A DNA stretch of 64,000 nucleotides from Clostridium sp. 26_21 (GTDB lineage Bacteria; Bacillota; Clostridia; TANB77; CAG-508). The position numbers and the translations under genes were made by a program. Below the pieces are notes generated by a model. That model was not told the origin of the DNA. It saw nothing but the letters and a program-made list of their open reading frames with translations, and did no database searches. The stretch is from contig MNRO01000021.1 of assembly GCA_001915995.1 (NCBI GenBank), positions 62,001-126,000 of the forward strand, read 5' to 3'. Of the stretch, positions 26,125 to 35,493 are shown piece after piece. Each line of letters opens with the position of its first letter. Position 1 is the first letter of the stretch.

Positions 26125-29100
26125 TTATTCAAATAATTTCATAATATCTTCTTTTGAAAGTTTGCTAATAAATGATGTTTTCGTATCAAGCATATTATCA
26201 ATTAATTTTGATTTCTTTTGTTGTAATTCATAAATTTTTTCTTCTATAGAATTCTTTGTAATTAATTTATATACTTGAACATTATTTTTTTGACCTATCC
26301 TATAAGCTCTATCTGTTGCTTGATTTTCTGCAGATGCATTCCACCATGGATCATAATGTATAACCATATCTGCTCCTGTTAAATTTAGTCCAGTTCCTCC
26401 TGCTTTCAATGAAATTAAAAATACTTTTATATCTTTATTTTCGTTAAATTCATCTACCATCTTAATTCTTTCATCAACTTTTGTTGCGCCTGTTAATTTA
26501 AAATATTTTATATTATTTTTTTCAAACTCTTTTTCAATTAAATCAAACATTGATGTATAACCTGAGAATAATAGAATTTTATGTCCAGATTCTACTGCAT
26601 CATTTATTATTTCCATACATTGATCTAATTTACTACTTCCATCTTTATAATCTTTTATAAATAAACTTGGATGACAACATATTTGTCTTAATCTTGTAAG
26701 TGCTGCTAATACTTGAATATGACTTTTTTCAATTCCGTTCATTTGAATTGTTTCTGCAACTTCTTGCTTTGCTTGTGCTAAATATGTTAAATATATTTTT
26801 TCTTGTTCATCTTTCATTTGATTATTTAACACTGTTATTGTTTTCTCTGGAAGCTCTGTTAATACTTGTTTTTTGGTTCTTCTTAATACAAATGGTTCTA
26901 TTAACATTTTTAATTTTTTCATTGCTTTTTCATCATTTTCTTTTATTATCGGAGTTTCATATTCTGTTTTAAACTTTTTATATGAAAATAAATAGCCTGG
27001 CATTATAAAATCAAATATTGACCATAATTCTGCTAATGAGTTTTCAATTGGTGTTCCTGTTAAAGCATATTTTGTATCTGCCATGATTTCTTTTACTGCT
27101 TTTGCATTTTGTGTATTACTATTTTTTAGATATTGTGCTTCATCAGTTATTGCAAATCTGAATTGATATTTTCTTTCTTTATATTCATCTATATCTCTTT
27201 TTAATAAATCATATGATGTTATTATAATATCATAATTATCAATTGTTTTGATTAAAGATTTTCTTTCTTCTGCATTTCCTCTAATTACTAATGTTTGTAA
27301 TCCATTTGTGAATTTTTGAGCCTCATTTTGCCAGTTTAATGTTAATGAACTTGGACATATAACAATTGATGCTCTTCTTTTATTTTCTTGTTCTACATAT
27401 CCTGCAATTATAGATAACATTTGAACTGTTTTTCCAAGTCCCATATCATCTGCAAGTATTCCTCCAAATTTATAATTATCTAGTACCTTTAACCATTTAT
27501 ATCCTGTCTTTTGATAATATCTTAATGTATTTTCTACGACTGCTGGAATTTGAATATCTGCATCTCCATTTTCTTTATCTAATTCATTTATTATTTTCTT
27601 GTATTCACTATTTTTTACAATTTGTGTATCTGTTACTGTTTTTAACAATTGATTTAAATATAATGTTCTATTTATAGGAATTTTTACTTCTCCATTTTCA
27701 AGTTGTTTATAATTTATATCCATTCCAGACATAATTTTGTCTATAAATTCCAAGTCTTGATTTTCTTCAAGATTTATAAAACTTCCATCTTTTAGTTTAT
27801 AATATTTTTTCTTTAATTTATATCTTTGCATTATTTCTTCAAGTTCTTTTGGATCTATATTTAATTTTTCTAAATCTATTGTTAATAAATTGTTTTCAAC
27901 TTTTATTCCTATACTTCCAATTTTAGGTTGTTTTATTTGCTTTGTCTTGAAATTATCTGTTACCATTACTTCAAACACTTGCATATATGTATCTATCTCA
28001 TTTGATAAAAAGTTATAAATTTTCTCCTCTTCTGGTAATATGAAACACCCTTTAGCTTCATAAAACATAAATCCTGTTTTTCTTAACATATTTACAGCCT
28101 TATTTTCAGCAATCATATCTCTTGGATATTTTGAATCAATTTTAGGTTGTAATGGATTCAATTCTGTTTCTCCATAACAGAATTTTATTTCAGCCAAAAT
28201 TCTATTATTTTCATCAAAGTCTAAAAACATTTTTACTCCTAATTTTTTAGGTCTATATTTTTCAATGTCTTGTTCTTCAATTTCTTGGTATTCTATGTTA
28301 TTTTTTAGTCTTGGAATAATTACTGAAAATAGTTCTGGTAATTGTTCTTTTCCAAATGATATTTCTGTTAAATAATTTTCTTTAAATAAACATAATAATT
28401 TCATTACTGAGTTCTCATAATTTTTACTACATTTATATAATGTTCGTTTTAATAATACATATTTATTGCTTTTTCCTTCAAATACACTAAAATCTCTTGT
28501 TAAATTTATATTATTATTTAATATTATTTTATATTCTTCATCACTTATTTTCTTCACTTGAAAATATAATTTTGGATCTTCTTCAATAATTTTTATTGTG
28601 CTTTCTCCTGCATCTGATTTGAAATCAATCTCTTTATTCTTAAATAACTCAAATATTTCATCAAGTGTTGTTTGACTTACAGATATACTTGTTTCGTCTA
28701 AAGCCTTTCCATAATATCTGTAATTTGAATTTGAGTTTGAATTTACAAAATTTATTGTTTCTGCATGTTTTAAAATAAAATCTAAAATTGGCTGATCTTC
28801 TTCTGCAAATACTTCTTTTGTATGTATAAATTCTAAATTATTTCCATATTTGAATTTTTCTGCTTTTTGCATTCTTTCAAAAAATTCGACTAAATTTTTT
28901 ATTTTATACATTCTTTTATCACCAATTTTAAAATCCATTTTTAATAGTGAATAATATTTATCATATATTAATCTTGGTTCTATTTTGATTTTTCCATTTA
29001 TTTCTTCTGCTTTTTTTTCTTCTGTTTCATGCATTTCTTCTTCATATAATTCATTTACAATTTGTGTAAAACTTCTATATTTGGCATTTGCTCTAATTTT

Positions 29101-29448
29101 TTTATTTATATCTAATGTTGTTTTATCATTTGATAATATGTTTTCATATTTTTTATTCTCATCAAATTCCATTATTGTTGATATTATATGTTTACATGCT
29201 GCATATCTTTGTCTATAATCCTGACACTCACATGTTATGTCACTAATTTCTCCACATTCTACTGTTACATTTGTTCTATATATTTCTTGTCCAGTTACTC
29301 TTCCTGTTATTTCAAAATTATCTTTATTAGTATAATTTATTTTTGTTAACTCAACTTTTCCTGTTTTTGCATATAATCTTGCTTTCTGTACTCTTATATC
29401 TCCTGCATTTTCATATAATTCTTCTTTTACCTTCGGATTTACTAACAT
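26125..29448 (-). CDS. SWIM-zinc-finger SNF2-family helicase
   Basis: Large DNA translocase of the bacterial SNF2 class. 1107 residues: N-terminal SWIM finger ECQDYRQRYAACKH (about 75-88), the long middle region of bacterial SNF2-associated proteins, then the motor with Walker A LADDMGLGKTVQML, motif II ITDEAQYLKNS, GTPIENSLAELWSIF and C-terminal GTGLNLTGADMVIHYDPWWN and DRAYRIGQ. Specific role unknown; relatives are presumed transcription- or repair-linked remodelers. It begins 29 bases after tRNA-Gly on the same strand with no promoter between. Confidence 0.93.
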   Translation of the reverse strand: MLVNPKVKEELYENAGDIRVQKARLYAKTGKVELTKINYTNKDNFEITGRVTGQEIYRTNVTVECGEISDITCECQDYRQRYAACKHIISTIMEFDENKKYENILSNDKTTLDINKKIRANAKYRSFTQIVNELYEEEMHETEEKKAEEINGKIKIEPRLIYDKYYSLLKMDFKIGDKRMYKIKNLVEFFERMQKAEKFKYGNNLEFIHTKEVFAEEDQPILDFILKHAETINFVNSNSNSNYRYYGKALDETSISVSQTTLDEIFELFKNKEIDFKSDAGESTIKIIEEDPKLYFQVKKISDEEYKIILNNNINLTRDFSVFEGKSNKYVLLKRTLYKCSKNYENSVMKLLCLFKENYLTEISFGKEQLPELFSVIIPRLKNNIEYQEIEEQDIEKYRPKKLGVKMFLDFDENNRILAEIKFCYGETELNPLQPKIDSKYPRDMIAENKAVNMLRKTGFMFYEAKGCFILPEEEKIYNFLSNEIDTYMQVFEVMVTDNFKTKQIKQPKIGSIGIKVENNLLTIDLEKLNIDPKELEEIMQRYKLKKKYYKLKDGSFINLEENQDLEFIDKIMSGMDINYKQLENGEVKIPINRTLYLNQLLKTVTDTQIVKNSEYKKIINELDKENGDADIQIPAVVENTLRYYQKTGYKWLKVLDNYKFGGILADDMGLGKTVQMLSIIAGYVEQENKRRASIVICPSSLTLNWQNEAQKFTNGLQTLVIRGNAEERKSLIKTIDNYDIIITSYDLLKRDIDEYKERKYQFRFAITDEAQYLKNSNTQNAKAVKEIMADTKYALTGTPIENSLAELWSIFDFIMPGYLFSYKKFKTEYETPIIKENDEKAMKKLKMLIEPFVLRRTKKQVLTELPEKTITVLNNQMKDEQEKIYLTYLAQAKQEVAETIQMNGIEKSHIQVLAALTRLRQICCHPSLFIKDYKDGSSKLDQCMEIINDAVESGHKILLFSGYTSMFDLIEKEFEKNNIKYFKLTGATKVDERIKMVDEFNENKDIKVFLISLKAGGTGLNLTGADMVIHYDPWWNASAENQATDRAYRIGQKNNVQVYKLITKNSIEEKIYELQQKKSKLIDNMLDTKTSFISKLSKEDIMKLFE

Positions 29449-29477
29449 GTTTTATATTGTCCTTTTTATTATTAGAT

Positions 29478-29551
<74 letters not shown>

Positions 29552-29566
29552 AAATTTATGAGTTAT

Positions 29567-29595
29567 ATTATATAATATTTTTATAAAAAAGTCTA
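29567..29595 (-). promoter_or_regulatory. Promoter of tRNA-Gly and probably the SNF2 gene
   Basis: Minus strand TAGACT, 17-base spacer, TATAAT, about 15 bases before the tRNA. The -35 box is weak. Confidence 0.5.
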
Positions 29596-29637
29596 TACAA
29601 ATATTTAATTATTTTGTTTTTAATTTATGTAAATCTC

Positions 29638-29666
29638 TTGATTTTTTTTTATTTTTACTGTATAAT
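29638..29666 (+). promoter_or_regulatory. Sigma-A promoter of the 84-residue gene
   Basis: TTGATT, 17-base spacer, TATAAT; AAGGAGG follows close to the ATG at 29699. Confidence 0.65.
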
Positions 29667-29698
29667 AGTTATATAAAATTTAAGGAGGAAATCCAATT

Positions 29699-29953
29699 AT
29701 GATGAACCACACGATTTTTGTCACTTTCGAAGAAACAGGTAATGGTAATGGCAATTTCGCCGTATACGACATGCGTACTGGCGAAAAAAAGATTATCAAA
29801 GCCTCTTCCTTGCAAAACAATCTTTTTAAAATGCCTTCTGATTTCAAGAATGCTTTTAAAAATGCTTTTCCAGGCAAATTAAAGGTCGTTTATAGCGAAC
29901 CTGCTTTCGAAGAGGTAAACATCCTTATGGAATTCAACAGAGTTGATTCCTAA
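29699..29953 (+). CDS. Unrecognised 84-residue protein of atypical composition
   Basis: Small soluble protein with a strand-rich start (HTIFVTFEETGNGNGNFAVYD) and a Phe/Lys/Ala helix region (about 45-60). I know no family. Codons such as GCC, TTC, GAC, ACC and GGC are frequent, unlike the A/T-ending codons of its neighbours, pointing to separate origin. It has its own promoter, a strong AAGGAGG site and a tight terminator, so it is very likely expressed. Confidence 0.72.
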   Translation: MMNHTIFVTFEETGNGNGNFAVYDMRTGEKKIIKASSLQNNLFKMPSDFKNAFKNAFPGKLKVVYSEPAFEEVNILMEFNRVDS

Positions 29954-29974
29954 ATCCTAATTGAAGCATTTCCA

Positions 29975-30012
29975 AACCAAGGGAGATATTTTTAAATATT
30001 CTCCCTTGGTTA
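29975..30012 (+). terminator. Bidirectional terminator between the 84-residue gene and bofA
   Basis: AACCAAGGGAGATATT / AATATTCTCCCTTGGTT hairpin followed by ATTTTTAT on the plus strand. It also marks the natural end of bofA on the minus strand. Confidence 0.8.
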
Positions 30013-30015
30013 TTT

Positions 30016-30268
30016 TTATATTAATATTTTTACTAATATAAGGAAAATACTTCCCGGAATACCTAAAACTCCGTACCAAAACAGATGTAATAAAATTTAA
30101 TCCTATATGAAATCCAAATTTTATTCCAATCATATTAATACAAAAAATTAATAATCCCCCCAATATTGAATTTATAATTATTTTGCCAATCCATTTTAAT
30201 GGAATAAAAAAAATTCGTCCAATTATAAATATAAAACAAATACAAGATATTATTATTAATATTGTCAT
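30016..30268 (-). pseudogene. bofA: BofA (pro-sigma-K processing inhibitor) with a one-base frameshift
   Basis: BofA is a forespore-membrane protein that restrains SpoIVFB, the sigma-K processing protease. Frame 1 gives two helices and INSILGGLLIFCINMIGIKFGFHIGLNFITSV, typical BofA. It then diverges (VRSFRYSGKYF) and would run on to 29957 through the terminator hairpin. The shifted frame from a T-run (30078-30081) gives WYGVLGIPGSIFLILVKILI and stops at 30016 just before the terminator, which is exactly the BofA C-terminus. Removing one T restores alignment (T-S-V-W-Y-G-V-L-G-I-P-G). Either a real loss or a sequencing error. Downstream of yaaL, as in many Firmicutes. Confidence 0.8.
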
Positions 30269-30321
30269 TTTAATCCTCCAATACTATTAATGTCTATGTT
30301 TTATATTGGACAAATATACAT

Positions 30322-30609
30322 CTAACCCGCCATTTCTTGGTCAAAAAGTAACCTTAATTTCATTTCATTATTTCTTGAAAGAATTATTCCTTTCTTTTTA
30401 GCTATTTTTATTAAATAATCTAGTTTTGATTGATTTGCCTTTATTTGAAAAATATAATAATCAATCATATCCTCTTCTGCATATTCAAAGTTATTTCTTG
30501 CATTCTTCAACTTTTTCTTTGTTTCTGCTATATCTTTCAACAATTCAATTTCTTTTTCTTGTTCCGTTTTTCCCTTTATCATTTTTTTTAATAAATATTC
30601 TTCTTGCAT
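30322..30609 (-). CDS. yaaL: YaaL/DUF2508 family protein
   Basis: 95 residues from the ATG at 30609, which has AAGGAGGG 5 bases upstream; a longer ORF start at 30660 has no such site. The core KLKNARNNFEYAEEDMIDYY, IFQIKANQSKLDYLIKIAKKKG is the DUF2508 signature. Function unknown. Conserved between recR and bofA in many Firmicutes; here bofA follows but recR is absent from the window. Confidence 0.85.
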   Translation of the reverse strand: MQEEYLLKKMIKGKTEQEKEIELLKDIAETKKKLKNARNNFEYAEEDMIDYYIFQIKANQSKLDYLIKIAKKKGIILSRNNEMKLRLLFDQEMAG

Positions 30610-30677
30610 TATATCCCTCCTTTTAGTAAAATTTATTAATATCTTTTTCTTATTATGCACAAATTATGTAATTTTTA

Positions 30678-30706
30678 TTGAATTTTCCATAATTTTATTG
30701 TATAAT
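30678..30706 (+). promoter_or_regulatory. Sigma-A promoter of serS
   Basis: TTGAAT, 17-base spacer, TATAAT. Its position places the transcript start downstream of an ATG at 30698 and so supports the serS start at 30758. Confidence 0.65.
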
Positions 30707-30757
30707 GTTCGAAGTATAATTTCACTAAATGAATTTAATAAAGAAAGGATATACGTT

Positions 30758-32044
30758 ATGATAGATATTAAATTAATAAGAGAAAATCCAGAATTAGTAA
30801 AAGAAAATATAAAAAAGAAATTTCAAGACCATAAGCTTGTTCTAGTTGATGAAATTATAGAACTAGATAAAAAAAATAGAGAAGCAAAATTAAATGGTGA
30901 CAATCTTCGTTCTGAAAGAAAAAAATTAAGTGATGAAATTGGAAAACTTATGAAAGCTGGTCAAAAAGAAGAAGCTGGTAAAATTCGTCAAGAAGTTCAA
31001 AGTGTAAATTCAGCAATTGAAGAAAATGAAGAACTTGAAGAAAAATATACAGAAGAAATAAAAAATAGAATGATGAAAATACCTAATATCATTGATGATT
31101 CTGTTCCAATCGGAAAAGATGATAGTGAAAATGTTGAAGTTGAAAGATTCGGAGAACCAATAATTCCATCTTACGAAATACCTCATCATGCTGATATAAT
31201 AGCAAGATTCGATGGATTAGATAAAGAAAGTGCTGGACGTACAAGTGGTGTTGGTTTTTATTATTTAATTGGTGATATAGCACGTTTACATGAAGCTATG
31301 CTTGCATATGCTCGTGATTTTATGATTAATCATGGATTCACATATTGTATCCCACCATTTATGATTAGAAGTAGCGTTGTTAATGGGGTTATGTCTTTTG
31401 ATGAAATGGAAGCTATGATGTACAAAATTGAAGGTGAAGATTTATATTTAATTGGTACATCTGAACATAGTATGATTGGAAGATTTAAGGAACAAATTGT
31501 TGATGAATCTCAATTACCACTTACTTTAACTTCATATTCTCCATGTTTTAGAAAAGAAATTGGATCACATGGTCTTGAAGAAAGAGGATTATATAGAGTT
31601 CATCAATTCGAAAAACAAGAAATGATTGTCCTTTGTAAACCAGAAGAATCTATGGATTGGTATAACAAAATGTGGAAAATGTCTGTTGAATTATTTAGAA
31701 GCTTAGATATTCCTGTAAGACAACTTGATTGCTGTAGTGGTGATATGGCAGATTTAAAAGTAAAATCTTGTGATATAGAAGCTTGGAGCCCACGTCAGCA
31801 AAAATATTTTGAAGTTTGTTCATGCTCTACTCTAGGAGATGCACAAGCAAGACGTCTAAACATTAGATATAAAACAAAAGATGGAAACAAATTTGTTCAT
31901 ACTTTAAATAATACTGTTTTAGCTACACCAAGAGCTTTAATTGCTTTAATTGAATGTAATTATAATAAAGATGGAAGTATCACTGTTCCTAAAATTTTAC
32001 AACCATATATGGGTGGAAAAGAAAAATTAATTCCTACAAAATAA
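30758..32044 (+). CDS. serS: Seryl-tRNA synthetase
   Basis: Class II synthetase charging tRNA-Ser. 428 residues from the ATG at 30758 (MIDIKLIRENPELV, behind AAAGGA). The N-terminal coiled-coil arm covers about 28-105. The catalytic core has motif 2 FRKEIGSHGLEERGLYRVHQF and motif 3 LNNTVLATPRALIALIE. Motif 2 reads GSHGLEERGLYRVHQ rather than the common bacterial GRDTRGLIRQHQ, which resembles the variant seen in many archaeal enzymes; this is a by-eye remark. No T-box leader is visible. Confidence 0.97.
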   Translation: MIDIKLIRENPELVKENIKKKFQDHKLVLVDEIIELDKKNREAKLNGDNLRSERKKLSDEIGKLMKAGQKEEAGKIRQEVQSVNSAIEENEELEEKYTEEIKNRMMKIPNIIDDSVPIGKDDSENVEVERFGEPIIPSYEIPHHADIIARFDGLDKESAGRTSGVGFYYLIGDIARLHEAMLAYARDFMINHGFTYCIPPFMIRSSVVNGVMSFDEMEAMMYKIEGEDLYLIGTSEHSMIGRFKEQIVDESQLPLTLTSYSPCFRKEIGSHGLEERGLYRVHQFEKQEMIVLCKPEESMDWYNKMWKMSVELFRSLDIPVRQLDCCSGDMADLKVKSCDIEAWSPRQQKYFEVCSCSTLGDAQARRLNIRYKTKDGNKFVHTLNNTVLATPRALIALIECNYNKDGSITVPKILQPYMGGKEKLIPTK

Positions 32045-32045
32045 A

Positions 32046-32083
32046 GTAAAAAATGTTCACAATTTAATGTGAACATTTTTTAC
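32046..32083 (+). terminator. Terminator of serS
   Basis: GTAAAAAATGTTCAC / GTGAACATTTTTTAC hairpin directly after the stop codon. Confidence 0.8.
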
Positions 32084-32091
32084 TTTGTATA

Positions 32092-33057
32092 TTGTATAAA
32101 ATTTTTCATTATGCAAAATTTCAAGTATTTCGCCAAAAATTTGGGGAACATATCACAAATCCTTATACCTATTTCAGAGAACTTCCTTCTGACTTTGGTG
32201 TTGGTGTAACCTCTATACTTTTTGATTCTACAATAGAAAATAATAAAGATATTATAGCAGTATTATTAGATTTATGTGCAAAAAAATATATAACTTTATC
32301 AAAACAAAATGATAAATATATTATTTCTGTTCTAAAAAAACCTGATACATATCTATTATATAATGAAAGATATATTTTAAGTTCAATAATAAATAATAAC
32401 CTAAAAAATTTAGATTATAATGTATGGTATAATCATTGTTTAAATGATGGAATTAATCTAAATCTTTTCTCATACCAAAAAAGAGAAAATTATTTTGAAA
32501 GATTATTTAAAATATCTGATAGAAGTACATTTATAACAATATTTATTATTTGTCTATCTATGGGATTTATTGCTGCAATTTTAGTCGTTATATCATCATT
32601 AACAAACACTTCTAACATTACAAATTGGCAACCAATTATTATTTCATTATTAAAATTTACTGCATTGTTTACATCTATTTTATATATTTTAACTTTTATT
32701 ATATATATGGTATTTAGATTAATTTTTGAATTTATTACTTTTATAATTAGATTATACTTAAATGCAATTAGTTCATCATATAATAAAGTTTTAAATAACA
32801 CTTTACACAAAACAACTAAAGGAATTAGTGAATATCAAAAATTATATTCTTTTAAAGCTTTTCTAAAAGATTTTGGAAACTTTGCTGATAAATACCCTGA
32901 AGAAATTGTATTATGGGATAGATATTTATCATATGCACAAGTTTTTGGATTAACAAAAGAAATAATGAAAACTGGATATCCAAAATTAGTAAAAAATTCA
33001 TCTTTTCAAATTGATGATATTAATAATATAACTTTTGATAATATAGAAATTAAATAG
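32092..33057 (+). CDS. DUF2207-like membrane protein, probably 5'-truncated
   Basis: 321 residues from a TTG with no ribosome binding site, lying only 9 bases after the serS terminator. The N-terminal part NPYTYFRELPSDFGVGVTS, KDIIAVLLDLCAKKYITLS recalls the cytoplasmic region of DUF2207-type proteins. Two transmembrane helices follow (about 143-170 and 178-215), then a C-terminal LWDRYLSYAQVFGLTKEIM typical of that family's tail. The related ORF at 35037 has two N-terminal helices before the same NPY-FRELP motif, and these are missing here, so the 5' end seems lost. Expression is doubtful. The last 40 coding bases are repeated exactly at 35402-35441. Confidence 0.6.
   Translation: MYKIFHYAKFQVFRQKFGEHITNPYTYFRELPSDFGVGVTSILFDSTIENNKDIIAVLLDLCAKKYITLSKQNDKYIISVLKKPDTYLLYNERYILSSIINNNLKNLDYNVWYNHCLNDGINLNLFSYQKRENYFERLFKISDRSTFITIFIICLSMGFIAAILVVISSLTNTSNITNWQPIIISLLKFTALFTSILYILTFIIYMVFRLIFEFITFIIRLYLNAISSSYNKVLNNTLHKTTKGISEYQKLYSFKAFLKDFGNFADKYPEEIVLWDRYLSYAQVFGLTKEIMKTGYPKLVKNSSFQIDDINNITFDNIEIK
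33011..33050 (+). repeat. 40-base direct repeat, copy 1
   Basis: Identical to 35402-35441. It forms the 3' end of the DUF2207-like gene (DDINNITFDNIE). Confidence 0.85.
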
Positions 33058-33059
33058 TA

Positions 33060-33101
33060 AAAAACTTGATAAAAATATATCTATTTTTATCAAGTTTTTT
33101 T
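33060..33101 (+). terminator. Convergent terminator hairpin
   Basis: AAAAACTTGATAAAAATA / TATTTTTATCAAGTTTTTTT arms, between the DUF2207-like gene and the DUF84 gene. Confidence 0.75.
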
Positions 33102-33158
33102 GTTGTTAACTTTTTGCATATTCTCTTATATTATATTATAATATATTTTTAAACTTTA

Positions 33159-33689
33159 TTATTTCCATAAATCTTCATTAATAAATCTAGTTAAGGCCAT
33201 TATAAATGCATTTCTAGTTAAATCAATTCTTGTTACTTCATCTTTAGTCAAAAAACTAATTCCACCTTTTCCCTTTCCTAATTCTTTGCCTTTAAATATT
33301 CTATCCATAACTTTTCCAAGTTCTGTTTCTTTTATCTCATCTATATATTTATCTGGAATTGGAAATCCTTGACTTGTCCCAAAACTTTGAAAACCATTCC
33401 TATCTTCTATAATAACTGCATTTATATCTATCCACTCTCCTAAAGAATTAGTTATTCCTGCTTCACTTGATACATAAAAATCAACTTGTAGATTATTTTT
33501 AATCGCATATTTCTTTAAATTTTTTACTCTATTTTTTGCACCTTGTAATATTTCTTCATTAACTGGTTGGTTTCCAACTTCTGATTCTACAGATATTCCT
33601 TCTATTTCAACATTATCAAAATATTTTTCAAATGCTTGTCTTGCACCTTCTATTTTTCCAGGATTTTTTGTTCCCATTAATATTTTCAT
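33159..33689 (-). CDS. DUF84 inosine/xanthosine triphosphatase (YjjX family)
   Basis: House-cleaning NTPase that hydrolyses ITP and XTP. 176 residues: N-terminal MGTKNPGKIEGARQAFEKYF, QPVNEEILQGAKNRV, FYVSSEAGI, SFGTSQGFPIPDKYI and GKGGISFLTKDEVTR match the family in order and length. rlmD lies 39 bases upstream on the same strand and the two may be cotranscribed. Confidence 0.9.
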   Translation of the reverse strand: MKILMGTKNPGKIEGARQAFEKYFDNVEIEGISVESEVGNQPVNEEILQGAKNRVKNLKKYAIKNNLQVDFYVSSEAGITNSLGEWIDINAVIIEDRNGFQSFGTSQGFPIPDKYIDEIKETELGKVMDRIFKGKELGKGKGGISFLTKDEVTRIDLTRNAFIMALTRFINEDLWK

Positions 33690-33728
33690 TTATTTATTCT
33701 CCTTTATTATAAAAACTCTTAACAAATT

Positions 33729-34862
33729 TTATTTTTCAATATTTTTTCGTTCTAGTACTGTTACACACTCCACATGGCTAGTAAAAGGAAACATATCCAC
33801 AGGTTGAACAGCTTTAATATCATAATCATTTTCAAGTAAAAGCAAATTATCAACTAAAGTATCTGGATTACAACTAATATAAACAAGCTTTTTTGGTTTA
33901 ACCTTAATAATTGTCTTAATAGTTTTACCGTCTAATCCGCTTCTAGGTGGATCAACAAAAATCACATCTGCTTTTTCTTTACTACATAATTTAGGTAACA
34001 ACTCTTCAACTTTTCCATCCATAAAAGATGTGTTTGTAATATTACTCATTCTTGCATTTGCTCTTGCATCAATCACTGCTTCTTTTACGATTTCTATCCC
34101 ATAAACCTTTTTGACCTTTTTGGCAACACTTAAAGAAATAGTACCAATTCCAGAATATAAATCATAAACAACTTCATTCCCTGTAAGCTTAGCAAAATCA
34201 ATTGCTGTATCATATAGTTTTTTCATTTGAATAGGATTTACTTGATAAAAAGATAAAGGTGAAATTTTTATTTTTAATTCTCCAAGCTTGTCCATTATAA
34301 AACCTGTTCCATACATTTTAAAATTTTTATTTCCTAATATTGCATTAGTTTCTCTTATATTAATATTTTGAATAATAGATTTTATCTCTTTAAACTTTGT
34401 TGTTAGATCTTTTATAATCTCTTGCTTTTTATACATTTTTCCATCTGTAGTAACAAATATAACCATTACCTCATCAGTAAAAAATCCATATCTAATTACT
34501 ACATGTCTTAAAAAACCTTTTCCTGTATCCTCATTATAAATACTAATATGATATTTTTTTACAAGTTCAAATATGTAATCTGCAACTTGATTTATTTTTT
34601 CATTTTGTATTGCACATTTTGCATATACAATTTTATGAGTTCCTTCTTCAAAGAATCCCATTTTTCCGTTCTTAAAAGCATATTTTCCTTTATTTCTATA
34701 ATTGTATGGATTTTCCATTCCAATACAATAATTTACTTTTATATTTTGTTTTAACTTTTTTAATTGTTTTTCTACATATTCCGTTTTTGTTTTCAATTGT
34801 TGTGCATATTGAATTTTCCCATATACACAACCTCCACATTTTTCTTGAATTTCACAATTCAT
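33729..34862 (-). CDS. rlmD: 23S rRNA (uracil-5-)-methyltransferase, RlmD/TrmA family
   Basis: SAM-dependent RNA m5U methyltransferase. 377 residues. The iron-sulfur ligands C3, C9 and C12 (CEIQEKCGGC) plus KCAIQ further on are present. The SAM site reads VYDLYSGIGTISLSVAKK, and the catalytic region has FVDPPRSGLDGK and ISCNPDTLVDN. The N-terminal TRAM domain is absent, making it shorter than E. coli RlmD. Whether it modifies U747, U1939 or both (RlmCD) cannot be told. Confidence 0.9.
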   Translation of the reverse strand: MNCEIQEKCGGCVYGKIQYAQQLKTKTEYVEKQLKKLKQNIKVNYCIGMENPYNYRNKGKYAFKNGKMGFFEEGTHKIVYAKCAIQNEKINQVADYIFELVKKYHISIYNEDTGKGFLRHVVIRYGFFTDEVMVIFVTTDGKMYKKQEIIKDLTTKFKEIKSIIQNINIRETNAILGNKNFKMYGTGFIMDKLGELKIKISPLSFYQVNPIQMKKLYDTAIDFAKLTGNEVVYDLYSGIGTISLSVAKKVKKVYGIEIVKEAVIDARANARMSNITNTSFMDGKVEELLPKLCSKEKADVIFVDPPRSGLDGKTIKTIIKVKPKKLVYISCNPDTLVDNLLLLENDYDIKAVQPVDMFPFTSHVECVTVLERKNIEK

Positions 34863-35036
34863 TTTCTCACATCCTATAATATATCGTTTTCTATATTAAT
34901 ATATTATTATAAAACCTATCAATTGTCAATCTCCTTTGGCTCTAGTTCTATAAAACTTTATATATTTAAATATATCTTGTATTAAATTTTATATTATGAT
35001 ATATTAATACTATCGAATTATAAAGGAGATTTACTT

Positions 35037-35447
35037 ATAAAAAAAACAAAATACTCAACACCAGAATATAAAGCAAAATTAGGTCCAACATTAATAATTA
35101 TAGGAATTATATTTTATGGAATTTTTTTAGTTTTTCCAACTTGCTTTTTGATATATTATTTAATAAAACGTCCAAATATTTTAGATATTTTGCAAAATGA
35201 CATCGTATCTGATACATTACCATTTCTTGCACTTATCTTTTTTGGATATATAATGTGGATATTTATCATCTTCTTTTCATTAATAGGAAAATGTCTTGGA
35301 AAATTAAAATTATTATTTAACCATATATCTTCAATTAATAAAAATCCATATATTTATTTTAGAGAATTACCAAACAATTTTGGAATAGGTGTAACTTCAT
35401 TTTGATGATATTAATAATATAACTTTTGATAATATAGAAATACTTTA
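35037..35447 (+). pseudogene. Internally deleted paralogue of the DUF2207-like membrane protein
   Basis: Behind AAAGGAG the frame opens at ATA (35037), reads two transmembrane helices (about 17-40 and 60-85), then KNPYIYFRELPNNFGIGVTSF and stops at 35405. At that stop the sequence jumps to the last 40 bases of the gene at 32092 (identical repeat), so about 850 bases of body are missing. The join carries a TTGAT microhomology, as expected for a deletion. A functional membrane peptide of about 120 residues is possible but unlikely. Confidence 0.72.
35402..35441 (+). repeat. 40-base direct repeat, copy 2
   Basis: Exact copy of 33011-33050. Its complete identity contrasts with the visibly diverged NPY-FRELP part of the same two genes. 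Confidence 0.85.
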
Positions 35448-35454
35448 ACCAAAA

Positions 35455-35489
35455 AAATAAGTCTAATAAAATTATATTAGACTTATTTT
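35455..35489 (-). terminator. Terminator of the flavin reductase gene
   Basis: AAAATAAGTCTAATA / TATTAGACTTATTTT hairpin; usable from either strand. Confidence 0.75.
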
Positions 35490-35493
35490 CAAT

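Noticed and set aside
30698..30757. Earlier ATG start for serS
   Set aside because: It overlaps the -10 box of the promoter and has no ribosome binding site; the ATG at 30758 has one and begins the conserved N-terminus.
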